Origin: JANYLB01 sp963837715
Lineage (GTDB): Bacteria > Actinomycetota > Acidimicrobiia > IMCC26256 > JANYLB01
Direction of reading: 5' to 3'
Length of the DNA stretch: 64,000 bases
NCBI GenBank assembly: GCA_963837715.1
Contig: CAWIOF010000002.1
Location: 1,488,001-1,552,000 of the forward strand
Shown here: piece after piece, positions 26,588 through 34,436 of the stretch
Numbering within the stretch: the first letter of the stretch is position 1
Layout of the letters: every line of letters starts with the position of its first letter
The notes under the pieces: generated by a model
The model's input: only the letters and a program-made list of their open reading frames with translations
Told to the model about the DNA's origin: nothing
Database searches by the model: none
Position numbers and translations under genes: made by a program

Positions 26588-27046
26588 GTGCGCATCTCCG
26601 CCAAGGCCGACTACGCCGTCCGCGCTGCCGCGGAGTTGGCGCTCGCAACCCCGGGCACGCCCACGAAAGGCGAACACCTCGCCGATCGGCAGGACGTGCC
26701 CCTGAAGTTCCTCGAGAACATCCTCGGGGCGATGCGCACCGCGGGAATCGTCAACACGCGCCGAGGGGCGGAGGGCGGCTACCTCCTCGCCCGGCCCGCG
26801 AAGGAGATCACGGTTGCCGACGTGATCCGCGCCGTCGACGGCCCGCTCGCCGCGGTGCGGGGCGAGCCGCCGGAAGCGCTCGCCTATCCCGGCGCGGCGG
26901 AGCACCTGGTCGAGGTCTGGATCGCGGTGCGGTCGAGCCTGCGGGCCGTGCTGGAGCGCATCACCATCGCCGACCTCGCCAGCGGCAAGCTCCCGGCGAG
27001 CGTCCGCCGACTCGCGGCCGAGCCCGAAGCCTGGCAGCGCCGGTGA
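26588..27046 (+). CDS. Rrf2-family transcriptional regulator without cysteines (CymR-like), 152 aa
   Basis: The winged-helix domain fills the first 85 residues: RISAKADYAVRAAAELALAT, then GEHLADRQDVPLKFLENILG (recognition region), and GIVNTRRGAEGGYLLARPAK (wing). ITVADVIRAVDGPLAAVRGE is the usual linker helix. No cysteine is present anywhere, so unlike IscR or NsrR it cannot hold an iron-sulfur cluster; CymR, the cysteine-metabolism repressor, is the best-known cluster-free member. A GGAGG site 7 nt before the GTG at 26588 fixes the start. It is followed 10 bp later by cysQ and then cysDN, so control of sulfur assimilation is the likely role. Confidence 0.85.
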   Translation: MRISAKADYAVRAAAELALATPGTPTKGEHLADRQDVPLKFLENILGAMRTAGIVNTRRGAEGGYLLARPAKEITVADVIRAVDGPLAAVRGEPPEALAYPGAAEHLVEVWIAVRSSLRAVLERITIADLASGKLPASVRRLAAEPEAWQRR

Positions 27047-27056
27047 GAGGGTCCGC

Positions 27057-27813
27057 GTGACGCCGGACCAGGAAGACGACCACCGGCTCGCGGCGCGGCT
27101 CGCCGAAGCAGCGGGCCGGCTGCTCATGGAGCTGCGGGGACAGATCGCCGACCCCTCGGAGTTGAAGGCCGCAGGCGACGCGGCGGGCGAACGAGCTGAT
27201 CCTCGCCGGACTGGCCGAGGCGCGTCCCGACGACGAGATCCTCTCCGAGGAGTCCCCCGACAGCTCGGCCCGACACGGCGCCGACCGGGTCTGGATCGTC
27301 GATCCGCTCGACGGGACCCGGGAGTTCGGAGAAGCCGGACGCACCGACTGGGCGGTCCACGTGGCGCTCGCCGAGCGCGGCCGGCCGACGGTCGGAGCGG
27401 TCGCCCTCCCCGCACGTGACCTGGTGCTCTCGGCGAACCCGGCGCCCGTCGTGCCGCCGCGTCCCGAAGGCCCGATCCGGCTCCTCGTCAGCCGCAGTCG
27501 GCCGCCGGCACTCGCGGCCCACCTCGCCGCCACGCTCGACGCCGAGTTGGTCCCGATGGGATCCGCCGGCGCGAAGGCGATGGCGGTCGTCCTCGGCGAC
27601 GGCGACGTGTACGCACACAGTGGCGGGCAGTACCAGTGGGACTCCGCCGCACCCGTGGCCGTCGCGCTGGCCGCGGGCCTGCACGCGACCCGGCTCGACG
27701 GCACGCCGCTCGTCTACGGCGAACCCGACCCGTGGCTGCCTGACCTGCTGATCTGCCGCGCCGAGCTTGCACCGAGCGTGCAAAGAGCCGTGCGGCTGGC
27801 ACCGTCGTCCTGA
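27057..27813 (+). CDS. cysQ: 3'(2'),5'-bisphosphate nucleotidase CysQ-like, frameshift near 27190
   Basis: CysQ hydrolyses 3'-phosphoadenosine 5'-phosphate (PAP/PAPS) and belongs to the inositol-monophosphatase superfamily. The N-terminal helix TPDQEDDHRLAARLAEAAGR and LRGQIADPSELKAAGDAA run in one frame. After one base is removed in gcggcgggcg near 27190, NELILAGLAEARPDDEILSE and RVWIVDPLDGTREFGEAGRT follow, with the metal-binding D-P-L-D-G-T motif, and the second metal aspartate of the family lies in GGQYQWDSAAPVAVALAAGL. Combined length is about 251 aa, normal for actinobacterial CysQ. The GTG at 27057 is 10 bp after the Rrf2 gene, so the two are co-transcribed. Confidence 0.87.
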
Positions 27814-27906
27814 CCGGTCACTTCGCCGTACGGGCGACCACGGAGCGTTGTTAGACTCACATCTTCCCGTCATCGACGCGATGGCGGGCGACCCGGGGCA
27901 AGGTGC
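27814..27906 (+). promoter_or_regulatory. Possible second promoter before cysDN
   Basis: TTAGACT at 27851-27857 resembles a sigma-70-type -10 element, about 50 bp before the cysD start. No good -35 is seen at the usual distance. The region could let cysDN be transcribed apart from cysQ. Confidence 0.3.
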
Positions 27907-28815
27907 ATGGCGGAAACCACGCTCTCCCATCTCGACGCGCTCGAGGCGGAATCCATCCACATCATGCGGGAGGTCGCGGCCGAGTTCGAGCGGCCCGTGC
28001 TGCTCTTCTCCGGCGGCAAGGACTCCGCGGTGATGCTGCGGATCGCGGAGAAGGCCTTCTGGCCGGCCCGCCTCCCGTTCCCGCTCATGCACATCGACAC
28101 CGGCCACAACTTCCCCGAGGTCATCGACTACCGAGACCGCGAGGTCGAGCGCCTCGGCGTCCCGCTCGTGGCGGCCATGGTGCAGCAGTCGATCGACGAC
28201 GGGCGCGCGGTCGAGGAGAAGGGCGCGAAGGCAACCCGCAACCGCCTGCAGAGCGTCACCCTCCTCGACGCGATCGAGGAGTACGCGTTCGACGCCGTCT
28301 TCGGTGGCGGTCGACGCGACGAAGACAAGGCACGCGCCAAGGAGCGGGTCTACTCCTTCCGCGACGAGTTCGGGCAGTGGGATCCGAAGAACCAGCGGCC
28401 CGAGCTGTGGAACCTCTACAACGGTCGGCACCGCAAGGGCGAGCACATCCGGGTCTTCCCCATCTCGAACTGGACCGAGCTCGACGTGTGGCAGTACATC
28501 GAGCGGGAAGGCATCGAGCTCCCGTCGATCTACTACTCGCACACGCGCGAGGTGTTCCGCCGCGACGGGATGTTGCTCGCGCTCACACCGTTCATCACCC
28601 TCCAGGAAGACGAAGAGGTCGAGACGCTCACCGTGCGCTTCCGCACGGTCGGCGACGCCACCTGCACGGGTTCGGTGCAGTCGACGGCGTCGTCACCCGC
28701 CGAGGTCATCGTCGAGGTCGCGGCGTCCCGCATCACCGAACGGGGCGAGACCCGCGCCGACGACAAGTTCAGCGAGGCCGGCATGGAAGACCGCAAAAAA
28801 GAGGGCTACTTCTGA
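27907..28815 (+). CDS. cysD: Sulfate adenylyltransferase subunit 2, 302 aa
   Basis: CysD is the catalytic ATP-sulfurylase subunit forming adenosine phosphosulfate from sulfate and ATP. The PP-loop FSGGKDSAVMLRIAEKAFWP is at about residues 38-57, followed by LMHIDTGHNFPEVIDYRDRE and FGGGRRDEDKARAKERVYSF. The substrate loop VFPISNWTELDVWQYIERE and the C-terminal RRDGMLLALTPFITLQEDEE are all family features, and the length is exactly that of CysD. The stop codon overlaps the cysN ATG by one base (TGATG), so translation is coupled and the subunits are made in stoichiometric amounts. Confidence 0.95.
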   Translation: MAETTLSHLDALEAESIHIMREVAAEFERPVLLFSGGKDSAVMLRIAEKAFWPARLPFPLMHIDTGHNFPEVIDYRDREVERLGVPLVAAMVQQSIDDGRAVEEKGAKATRNRLQSVTLLDAIEEYAFDAVFGGGRRDEDKARAKERVYSFRDEFGQWDPKNQRPELWNLYNGRHRKGEHIRVFPISNWTELDVWQYIEREGIELPSIYYSHTREVFRRDGMLLALTPFITLQEDEEVETLTVRFRTVGDATCTGSVQSTASSPAEVIVEVAASRITERGETRADDKFSEAGMEDRKKEGYF

Positions 28816-30068
28816 TGGAACTGCTCCGTTTCGCCACCGCCGGCTCGGTCGACGACGGCAAGAGCACGCTCATCGGGCGGTTGCTCCTCGACAGCAAGCA
28901 GATCTTCGAGGACCAGCTCGAGGCCGTCGAGCGGACCAGCCGCGAGCGCGGGTTCGACTACACGAACCTCGCGCTCCTCACCGACGGCCTGCGGTCGGAA
29001 CGTGAGCAGGGAATCACGATCGATGTCGCGTACCGCTACTTCGCCACGCCGTCGCGCAAGTTCATCATCGCCGACACGCCGGGCCACGTGCAGTACACGC
29101 GCAACATGGTCACCGGTGCCTCCACCGCCGACCTCGCGTTGATCCTGATCGACGCCCGCAAAGGCGTGCTCGAGCAGTCGCGCCGCCACGCCGTCATCGC
29201 GTCGATGCTGGGCGTCAAGCACCTCGTGCTCTGCGTGAACAAGATGGACCTCGTCGACTTCGACGAAGCCACCTTCGATCGCATCTCGACCGAGTTCTCC
29301 GACTGGGCCGCGAAGCTCGACATCCGCGACCTCGACTTCATCCCGATCTCCGCCCTGAACGGCGACAACGTCACCCAGCACTCGCCGAACACCCCGTGGT
29401 ACGAGGGCCAGACGCTCCTCCACCACCTCGAGCACCTCTACATCGGCTCCGACCGCAACCTCATCGACGCGCGGTTCCCGGTGCAGTGGGTCGTCCGGCC
29501 GATGTCGAACGAGTGGCACGACTACCGCGGCTACGCGGGACAGGTCGCCGGAGGGATCTTCCGTCCCGGCGACGAAGTCCTCGTGCTCCCGTCGGGCCTC
29601 ACGACCACCATCGACTCGATCGACCTGTACGGAGGTTCGATCCACGAGGCGAAGCCGCCGATGTCGGTCACCATCCGACTGGCCGACGACATCGACGTGA
29701 GCCGGGGCGCGATGTTGTGCCGCCCGAACAACGCGCCGACCGTCACCCAGGAGCTCGACGCGATGGTGTGCTGGTTCAGCGAACGGCCGATGACGCCCCG
29801 GAACAAGTACGTCGTGAAGCACACCACGAGGAGCGTCCGGGCACTGGTCCGCGACCTCCACTACCGCCTCGACGTGAACAGCCTCCACCGCGACGAGACC
29901 ACCGCCACGCTCGCGATGAACGAGATCGGCCGGGTGTCGCTGCGGGTCACCGAGCCACTCTTCGTCGACGAGTACCGGCGCAACCGCACGACGGGGAGCT
30001 TCATCATCATCGACGAAGCCACCAGCGAGACCGTGGGCGCGGGCATGGTGCTGGGTACGGGCGCCTAA
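28815..30068 (+). CDS. cysN: Sulfate adenylyltransferase subunit 1 (GTPase), 417 aa
   Basis: CysN is a translation-factor-like GTPase that drives adenosine phosphosulfate synthesis by CysD. Motifs: GSVDDGKSTLIGRLLLDSKQ (G1), GITIDVAYRYFATPSRKFII, DTPGHVQYTRNMVTGASTAD (G3), LCVNKMDLVDFDEATF (G4). Three further beta-barrel-type segments follow to residue 417. No APS-kinase (CysC) domain is fused, unlike the CysNC of mycobacteria, so either APS is reduced directly by an APS reductase or a CysC lies elsewhere. It ends the operon, with one copy of the dispersed repeat 10 bp beyond. Confidence 0.95.
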   Translation: MELLRFATAGSVDDGKSTLIGRLLLDSKQIFEDQLEAVERTSRERGFDYTNLALLTDGLRSEREQGITIDVAYRYFATPSRKFIIADTPGHVQYTRNMVTGASTADLALILIDARKGVLEQSRRHAVIASMLGVKHLVLCVNKMDLVDFDEATFDRISTEFSDWAAKLDIRDLDFIPISALNGDNVTQHSPNTPWYEGQTLLHHLEHLYIGSDRNLIDARFPVQWVVRPMSNEWHDYRGYAGQVAGGIFRPGDEVLVLPSGLTTTIDSIDLYGGSIHEAKPPMSVTIRLADDIDVSRGAMLCRPNNAPTVTQELDAMVCWFSERPMTPRNKYVVKHTTRSVRALVRDLHYRLDVNSLHRDETTATLAMNEIGRVSLRVTEPLFVDEYRRNRTTGSFIIIDEATSETVGAGMVLGTGA

Positions 30069-30078
30069 GCCCACTTCG

Positions 30079-30114
30079 GGTCGAATCCGCTCCGCCGACT
30101 CGATCGCCCACCCG
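30079..30114 (-). repeat. Dispersed 36-bp repeat, copy 2
   Basis: Reverse complement of the copy at 85-120 with 33 of 36 matches. It lies in the 57-bp gap between the convergent cysN and epimerase genes. No self-pairing strong enough for a terminator is visible within it. Confidence 0.65.
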
Positions 30115-30125
30115 TCGAAGAGCAG

Positions 30126-31076
30126 TCAGTGGACGTCCGTCGGTTCCGCTGCTTCTTCCGAGCGCAGCCACTCGATGTAGCGCGCGATCCCGGTTTCGAA
30201 CGACACCTGTGGCGTCCAGTCGAGCGCGGTCATCGCCTTGGTCGCGTCGGCGCAGCTCTGGTGGATGTCGCCCGCCCGGGCCCCGGCGAACTCGGGTTCC
30301 GGCGAGACGCCGCTCACGTCACCGATCGCCGCGAGCAGGTCGAGCAGCGTGTGCTGACGGCCCGGCGCGATGTTGAACACCTCGCCGCTCACGCTCGCCG
30401 GCGCGTTCGCCGCCGCGACGACCGCCGCGACCACATCCGACACGTAGGTGAAGTCGCGACTCTGGAGCCCGTCGCCGAACACCGTGGGTCGCGCACCCGA
30501 CAGGAGTGCGGTGGTGAACAACGGGATCACCGCCGCGTAGGTGGAGTCGGGACGTTGGCGGGGTCCGAACACGTTGAAGAACCGCAGTGCGACCGTCTCG
30601 AGCGGGAAGAGGTCGGCGAACACGCGGCAGTACCACTCACCGGCGAGCTTGCTCACGCCGTACGGCGAGCGCGGTCGGGTCGGTACCGTCTCGGGGGTGG
30701 GGATCGTCGTCGCCCCGCCGTACACGCTGCTCGAAGACGAGAACACGACCCGGCGGGTCCCGGCGTCGCGCGCTGCAGTCAGCACCGTGAGCGTGCCGTG
30801 CGTGTTCACGCGGTCGGTCGACAACGGGTCGGCGACGGATCGGGGAACCGCGCCCAACGCCGCGAGGTGGAACACCACCTCGACCCCGTCGATCACCTCG
30901 GCGACGGCACCGGCATCCGCCACCGAACCGACCGACAGGACCGCACCGTCGGCGACGTTCTCGCGCCGACCCGCCGACAGGTCGTCGAGGACGCGCACGG
31001 CGTGACCGTCGGCCAGGAGGCGGTCGACCAGGTGCGATCCGATGAAACCGGCACCGCCGGTCACGAGCACGTCCAC
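30126..31076 (-). CDS. NAD-dependent epimerase/dehydratase (UDP-sugar 4-epimerase-like), 316 aa
   Basis: An extended short-chain dehydrogenase acting on nucleotide sugars. The NAD site is VLVTGGAGFIGSHLVDRLLA; VVFHLAALGAVPRSVADPLS and VVFSSSSSVYGGATTIPTPE follow; the catalytic YxxxK is in RPRSPYGVSKLAGEWYCRVF. The C-terminal half has ALRFFNVFGPRQRPDSTYAA and VFGDGLQSRDFTYVSDVV, as in UDP-GlcNAc/glucose 4-epimerases. The GTG at 31076 is chosen because GGGGAG lies 7 nt upstream and the family N-terminus starts here; the ATG at 31121 would add 15 residues. Probably supplies a sugar precursor to the polysaccharide locus 4 kb away. Confidence 0.85.
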   Translation of the reverse strand: MDVLVTGGAGFIGSHLVDRLLADGHAVRVLDDLSAGRRENVADGAVLSVGSVADAGAVAEVIDGVEVVFHLAALGAVPRSVADPLSTDRVNTHGTLTVLTAARDAGTRRVVFSSSSSVYGGATTIPTPETVPTRPRSPYGVSKLAGEWYCRVFADLFPLETVALRFFNVFGPRQRPDSTYAAVIPLFTTALLSGARPTVFGDGLQSRDFTYVSDVVAAVVAAANAPASVSGEVFNIAPGRQHTLLDLLAAIGDVSGVSPEPEFAGARAGDIHQSCADATKAMTALDWTPQVSFETGIARYIEWLRSEEAAEPTDVH

Positions 31077-31174
31077 GCGGTCTCCCCAAGGTGGCAACGG
31101 AGCGGTGACGGTACCAGGCACCGGATTCCCCCTCCCGGGGCATGAACCACCCGGACGGCGGGTAGCATCAACGG

Positions 31175-31544
31175 ATGCGCGCGTCGCGATCGAGCAGTCT
31201 TCCGCTCACGCTCGCGCTGATCGCGTTCGTTGCGATCGGTGTCCCGGCCTTCGCCGCGCCGCGCGAGTCATCCGATCCCGGATCCGTGGCCACGACCATC
31301 GGTCAGGGTGTCGTCCGCGCGGTCGATGCGACCATGGCCGATTCGGTCGACACCCGGGCCGGACGAGCCGACCGCCACGCCCCCCGGAACCACAACCTCC
31401 CGCTCCTCTCGGCGCCGGCACTCTTCGCGGTCGCGCTCGGCGCTCGCCGGCAGCGTCACGAGTCACACCTGGGGGCCCGCCCCGGTCACGCGGCTGCGCA
31501 ACAGCATCGGCCGTCGGGCGCCACCGGCGCTCGCAGCTCACTAG
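31175..31544 (+). CDS. Small exported protein, frameshift near 31442
   Basis: The N-terminus is a signal peptide (MRASRSSSLPLTLALIAFVA followed by IGVPAFA, cleavage after AFA). The uninterrupted frame continues with an improbable Arg/Pro-rich tail to 31615. Dropping one base near 31442 instead gives LFAVALALAGSVTSHTWGPA and ends RAPPALAAH at a TAG at 31542-31544, a second hydrophobic segment and more natural C-terminus, about 122 aa. I favour the latter. No family is recognised. It begins a plus-strand run leading to the KhtTU-like genes. Confidence 0.5.
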
Positions 31545-31611
31545 CGCCCGTTCCCATTCCGCCCGGCTCCCCGCGCCTCTCCGCGCGCCCGGGCCGTCAA
31601 CGAGGAGCCCG

Positions 31612-32106
31612 ATGACCTCCACCCAGGCCACTCCCCGCGCGCCCGTACGACGCACCGGCGACCGGGGATTCGTCCTCCGCGTCGGCGCCATCGCCGTCGT
31701 GTGCATCGCCCTCATCGTGGGCCTGACCGCGTTGATGCGCGGTCCGGCCTTCGTCGACCGACTCACCGTCGCCAACCCGACCCGACTGCCGATCGAGGTG
31801 TCGGTGGCCGCGCCCGGATCTTCGGGCCGGCTCAACATCGGCTCGGTCGCCCCGGAATCCCGCGCCACCTTCGACGACGTCGTCGACATGGGCGACGAGT
31901 GGGAGATCCGGTTCGTCGCGAACGGTGGCGCCGAGGCGCGCGCCACGGTGACCCGAGCCGACCTGGCCGACACCGACTGGACCTTCACGATTCCCGACCA
32001 GGTCCGCGCCGACCTCACCCGCCGTGGTGCGATCCCCGAACGCGGGAAGCTGAGCTCCACCAGCCACGTGACGCGCCGATTCCCCTCCCCCGGAAGGACG
32101 CGATGA
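31612..32106 (+). CDS. Single-pass membrane protein upstream of KhtTU-like genes, 164 aa
   Basis: A basic cytoplasmic N-terminus (PRAPVRRTGDRGF) precedes one membrane helix (about residues 24-44, VGAIAVVCIALIVGLTALMR), then an exported beta-rich domain with RLTVANPTRLPIEVSVAAPG and ESRATFDDVVDMGDEWEIRF. I recognise no family. GAGGAG 6 nt before the ATG at 31612 supports the start, and the stop overlaps the next gene's ATG by 4 bp, so the product is probably functionally tied to the antiporter. It occupies the same place as the small KhtS gene in Bacillus khtSTU operons, although no similarity is evident. Confidence 0.65.
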   Translation: MTSTQATPRAPVRRTGDRGFVLRVGAIAVVCIALIVGLTALMRGPAFVDRLTVANPTRLPIEVSVAAPGSSGRLNIGSVAPESRATFDDVVDMGDEWEIRFVANGGAEARATVTRADLADTDWTFTIPDQVRADLTRRGAIPERGKLSSTSHVTRRFPSPGRTR

Positions 32107-32594
32107 ACTCCGACATCACCGAACAGGACCTCCCCGGGATCGGCCGGAGCTACACCGTCGCGGGCACCGACGGATCGCGTGTCCTCGTGGTGCTGCACCA
32201 CTCCGGGCGACGTGACCTGTACGTCCTCGCGACCGACCAGGACGACGATCCCCTCGCCACCGTCACGTTCAGCGACGACCAGGCCCGACGACTCGGCTCG
32301 ATCCTCTCCGGCGCCTACTTCAAGCCCCTCGCCGTCGCCCAGGTCGAGGCCGTGATCGGGGGGCTCCTCATCGACTGGGCCACGGTCCGTTCCGACTCCC
32401 CGGGCCTCGAGCACTCCATCGAAGCGCTCGAGATCCGCCACCGGACCCGCATGACCGTCGCCGCGATCGTGCGCGCCGACGGCTCGTCGATCGTCGCGCC
32501 CGAACCCCGCGAGGTCCTCCGGCTGGGCGATCAACTCGTGGTGGTCGGACGCCCCGAAGATCTCCCCGCGTTCCTGCAACTCGTGATCGGCTGA
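32103..32594 (+). CDS. khtT: KhtT-like regulatory subunit with RCK-C (TrkA-C) domain, 163 aa
   Basis: KhtT proteins are cytoplasmic regulators of CPA2 K+/H+ antiporters. The N-terminal half begins MNSDITEQDLPGIGRSYTVA, the canonical KhtT opening, and has SRVLVVLHHSGRRDLYVLAT. The C-terminal half (about residues 95-163), with RMTVAAIVRADGSSIVAPEP and LRLGDQLVVVGRPEDLPAFL, is an RCK-C domain. In characterised homologues this domain responds to cyclic di-AMP and pH. The stop and the antiporter start are 1 nt apart, so the two are translated together. Ligand specificity here is inferred. Confidence 0.87.
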   Translation: MNSDITEQDLPGIGRSYTVAGTDGSRVLVVLHHSGRRDLYVLATDQDDDPLATVTFSDDQARRLGSILSGAYFKPLAVAQVEAVIGGLLIDWATVRSDSPGLEHSIEALEIRHRTRMTVAAIVRADGSSIVAPEPREVLRLGDQLVVVGRPEDLPAFLQLVIG

Positions 32595-32595
32595 C

Positions 32596-33790
32596 ATGGG
32601 GGCCGAACTCGTCGCGCTCGGCGCGTCGCTCCTCGCCGCGGGAGTCCTCGCCCGGGCGGGCCGCCGGATCGGTCTTCCCACCATCCCGCTCTTCATGATC
32701 GCGGGCATCATCTTCGGGCCCAACACGCCGGGCCTGTCGTTCTTCGATGATGCGTCGGATCTCGGCCTGCTCGCGACCCTCGGACTCGTGCTCCTGCTGT
32801 TCTACCTCGGGCTCGAGTTCTCCCTCGGCGATCTCACCAAGGGCGGCCGGAAGCTCGTCGCCGCCGGCGTGATGTACCTCGTCCTCAACGTCGGTGCCGG
32901 TCTCGCGCTCGGCTTCTCGTTCGGATGGGGCAACCGCGAGGCACTCGTGATCGCGGGCGCGGTCGGGATCTCGTCGTCGGCGATCGTCACCAAGCTGCTC
33001 GTCGAGCTCCGACGCGTCTCCAATCCCGAGACGCGTGTGATCCTGGGCGTGGTCGTCGTCGAAGACATCTTCCTCGCGCTCTACCTGTCGATCCTGCAGC
33101 CGGTCCTCGGCGACGCGCAGGGGCTCAGTGAGATCTTGACCTCGGTCGCGCACCGCGTTCGGGTTCCTCATCGTGCTCGCCGTCGTCGCCCGCAAGGGTG
33201 CCGCGCTCGTCGGGCGACTCATCGCCACCGACGACGAAGAGCTCCTCACGGTCTGCTTCGTCGGTTTCGCCGTGCTCCTCGCGGGGATCGCCGAAGAAGT
33301 CGGCGTGTCGGATGCCATCGGCGCGTTCATGGCCGGCCTGATCCTCGCCGAGAGTCCCGCGCGACGCCGGATCGAACGCGCGGTGCTCCCGTTGCGCGAC
33401 ACGTTCGCGGCGCTCTTCTTCTTCGCGTTCGGGCTCACCATCGATCCGGGCGACCTCGGCGAGGTCGCGGTCCCGATCGCGGCCGCGGTGCTCACCACCT
33501 TCGCACTGAACGTCGTCGCGGGGATCCTCACCGCCCGCCTCTACCGCTTCGGCCCACGGGCCGCGGCGAACGTCGGACTCACGGTCCTGGCCCGAGGGGA
33601 GTTCTCGCTGATCCTCGCCGCCCTCGCGCTCGAGGCCGGACTCGACCCGCGGATCGGGCCGTTCGTGGCGGGCTACGTCCTCGTCCTGGCCCTCGGTGCA
33701 CCCATCCTGGCGTCGCAGTCGAAGACCCTCTCACGGTGCATCCCGCAGCGCGTCCTCACCACGAGGACCACCGGTGCACCCTCCGGTTGA
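32596..33790 (+). CDS. khtU: KhtU/KefB-like CPA2 K+/H+ antiporter, frameshift near 33150
   Basis: A membrane antiporter of about twelve helices that exports K+ (or Na+) in exchange for protons. The first frame gives GLPTIPLFMIAGIIFGPNTP, GLVLLLFYLGLEFSLGDLTK and GAVGISSSAIVTKLLVELRR up to LSEILTSVA. One base removed near 33150 continues TAFGFLIVLAVVARKGAALV, GAFMAGLILAESPARRRIER and ANVGLTVLARGEFSLILAAL, the typical CPA2 transport-helix motifs. Combined length is about 398 aa without a C-terminal RCK domain, as expected when KhtT is separate. Start ATG at 32596 follows the khtT stop by one base. Confidence 0.87.
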
Positions 33791-33822
33791 CGGTGAGACC
33801 CGGCCACAGATCGTGAGGTCTC

Positions 33823-33845
33823 ACCCTCGACCTCAGGTCGAGGGT
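33823..33845. terminator. Palindromic hairpin at the ppa stop codon
   Basis: accctcgacct (33823-33833), one base, and aggtcgagggt (33835-33845) form an 11-bp perfect palindrome between the convergent khtU and ppa genes. The ppa stop codon (33833-33835) lies in its centre. A bidirectional terminator is likely, though no T-run flanks it. Confidence 0.65.
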
Positions 33846-34330
33846 CCGGACGGTGGCGTGAACGCGGCGAACGACTCCTCGACGATCCGGATCGCCGACT
33901 CGCGGTCTTCCCAGCGACCCGGCTCCGTCGACTTGCCCGGCTCCGTCTGCTTGTAGACGGCGAAGAAGTGCGCGATCTCCTCGAGCAGGAACGGACCGAC
34001 GTCGTCGAGCTCGGCGAGATGCGACCAGCGCGGGTCGGTGGCCGGCACGCAGAGCACCTTGTCGTCGATGCCCATCTCGTCGCTCATGCGGAACACCCCG
34101 ATCACCCGCGCCTTGATGTGGCAGCCCGGGAACGTCGGTTCGTCGAGGAGGACCAGGACGTCGAGGGGATCTCCGTCGTCGGCGAGCGTCGCGGGGATGT
34201 AGCCGTAGTCGGCCGGATACTGCGTGGCGGTGAACAGCATCCGGTCGAGCCAGATCGCTCCGGTGTCGTGGTCCGCCTCGTACTTGTTCCGCGAACCGCG
34301 CGGGATCTCGACGATCGTGATGATCTCCAT
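33833..34330 (-). CDS. ppa: Family I inorganic pyrophosphatase, 165 aa
   Basis: The soluble enzyme hydrolyses pyrophosphate to phosphate with Mg2+, pulling biosynthetic reactions. All family I elements are present: IVEIPRGSRNKYEADHDTGA near the start, LFTATQYPADYGYIPATLAD (catalytic tyrosines), the DDGDPLDVLVLLDEPTFPG signature with three metal-binding aspartates, and IDDKVLCVPATDPRW. At 165 aa it has the compact bacterial length. The ATG at 34330 is chosen by the family N-terminus (MEIITIVEIPRG). Pyrophosphate made by the ATP-sulfurylase a few kilobases away is one of its general substrates. Confidence 0.95.
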   Translation of the reverse strand: MEIITIVEIPRGSRNKYEADHDTGAIWLDRMLFTATQYPADYGYIPATLADDGDPLDVLVLLDEPTFPGCHIKARVIGVFRMSDEMGIDDKVLCVPATDPRWSHLAELDDVGPFLLEEIAHFFAVYKQTEPGKSTEPGRWEDRESAIRIVEESFAAFTPPSGPST

Positions 34331-34436
34331 GCCGGGAGCGTACGACAGGCCCCGAACGGTGCCGGAACGCTTGACCGGCTTCGGCACGCATGCGAGGGTG
34401 ACGCCGCTGTCAGGTTCGGGCTCCGGGGGGAACCAC

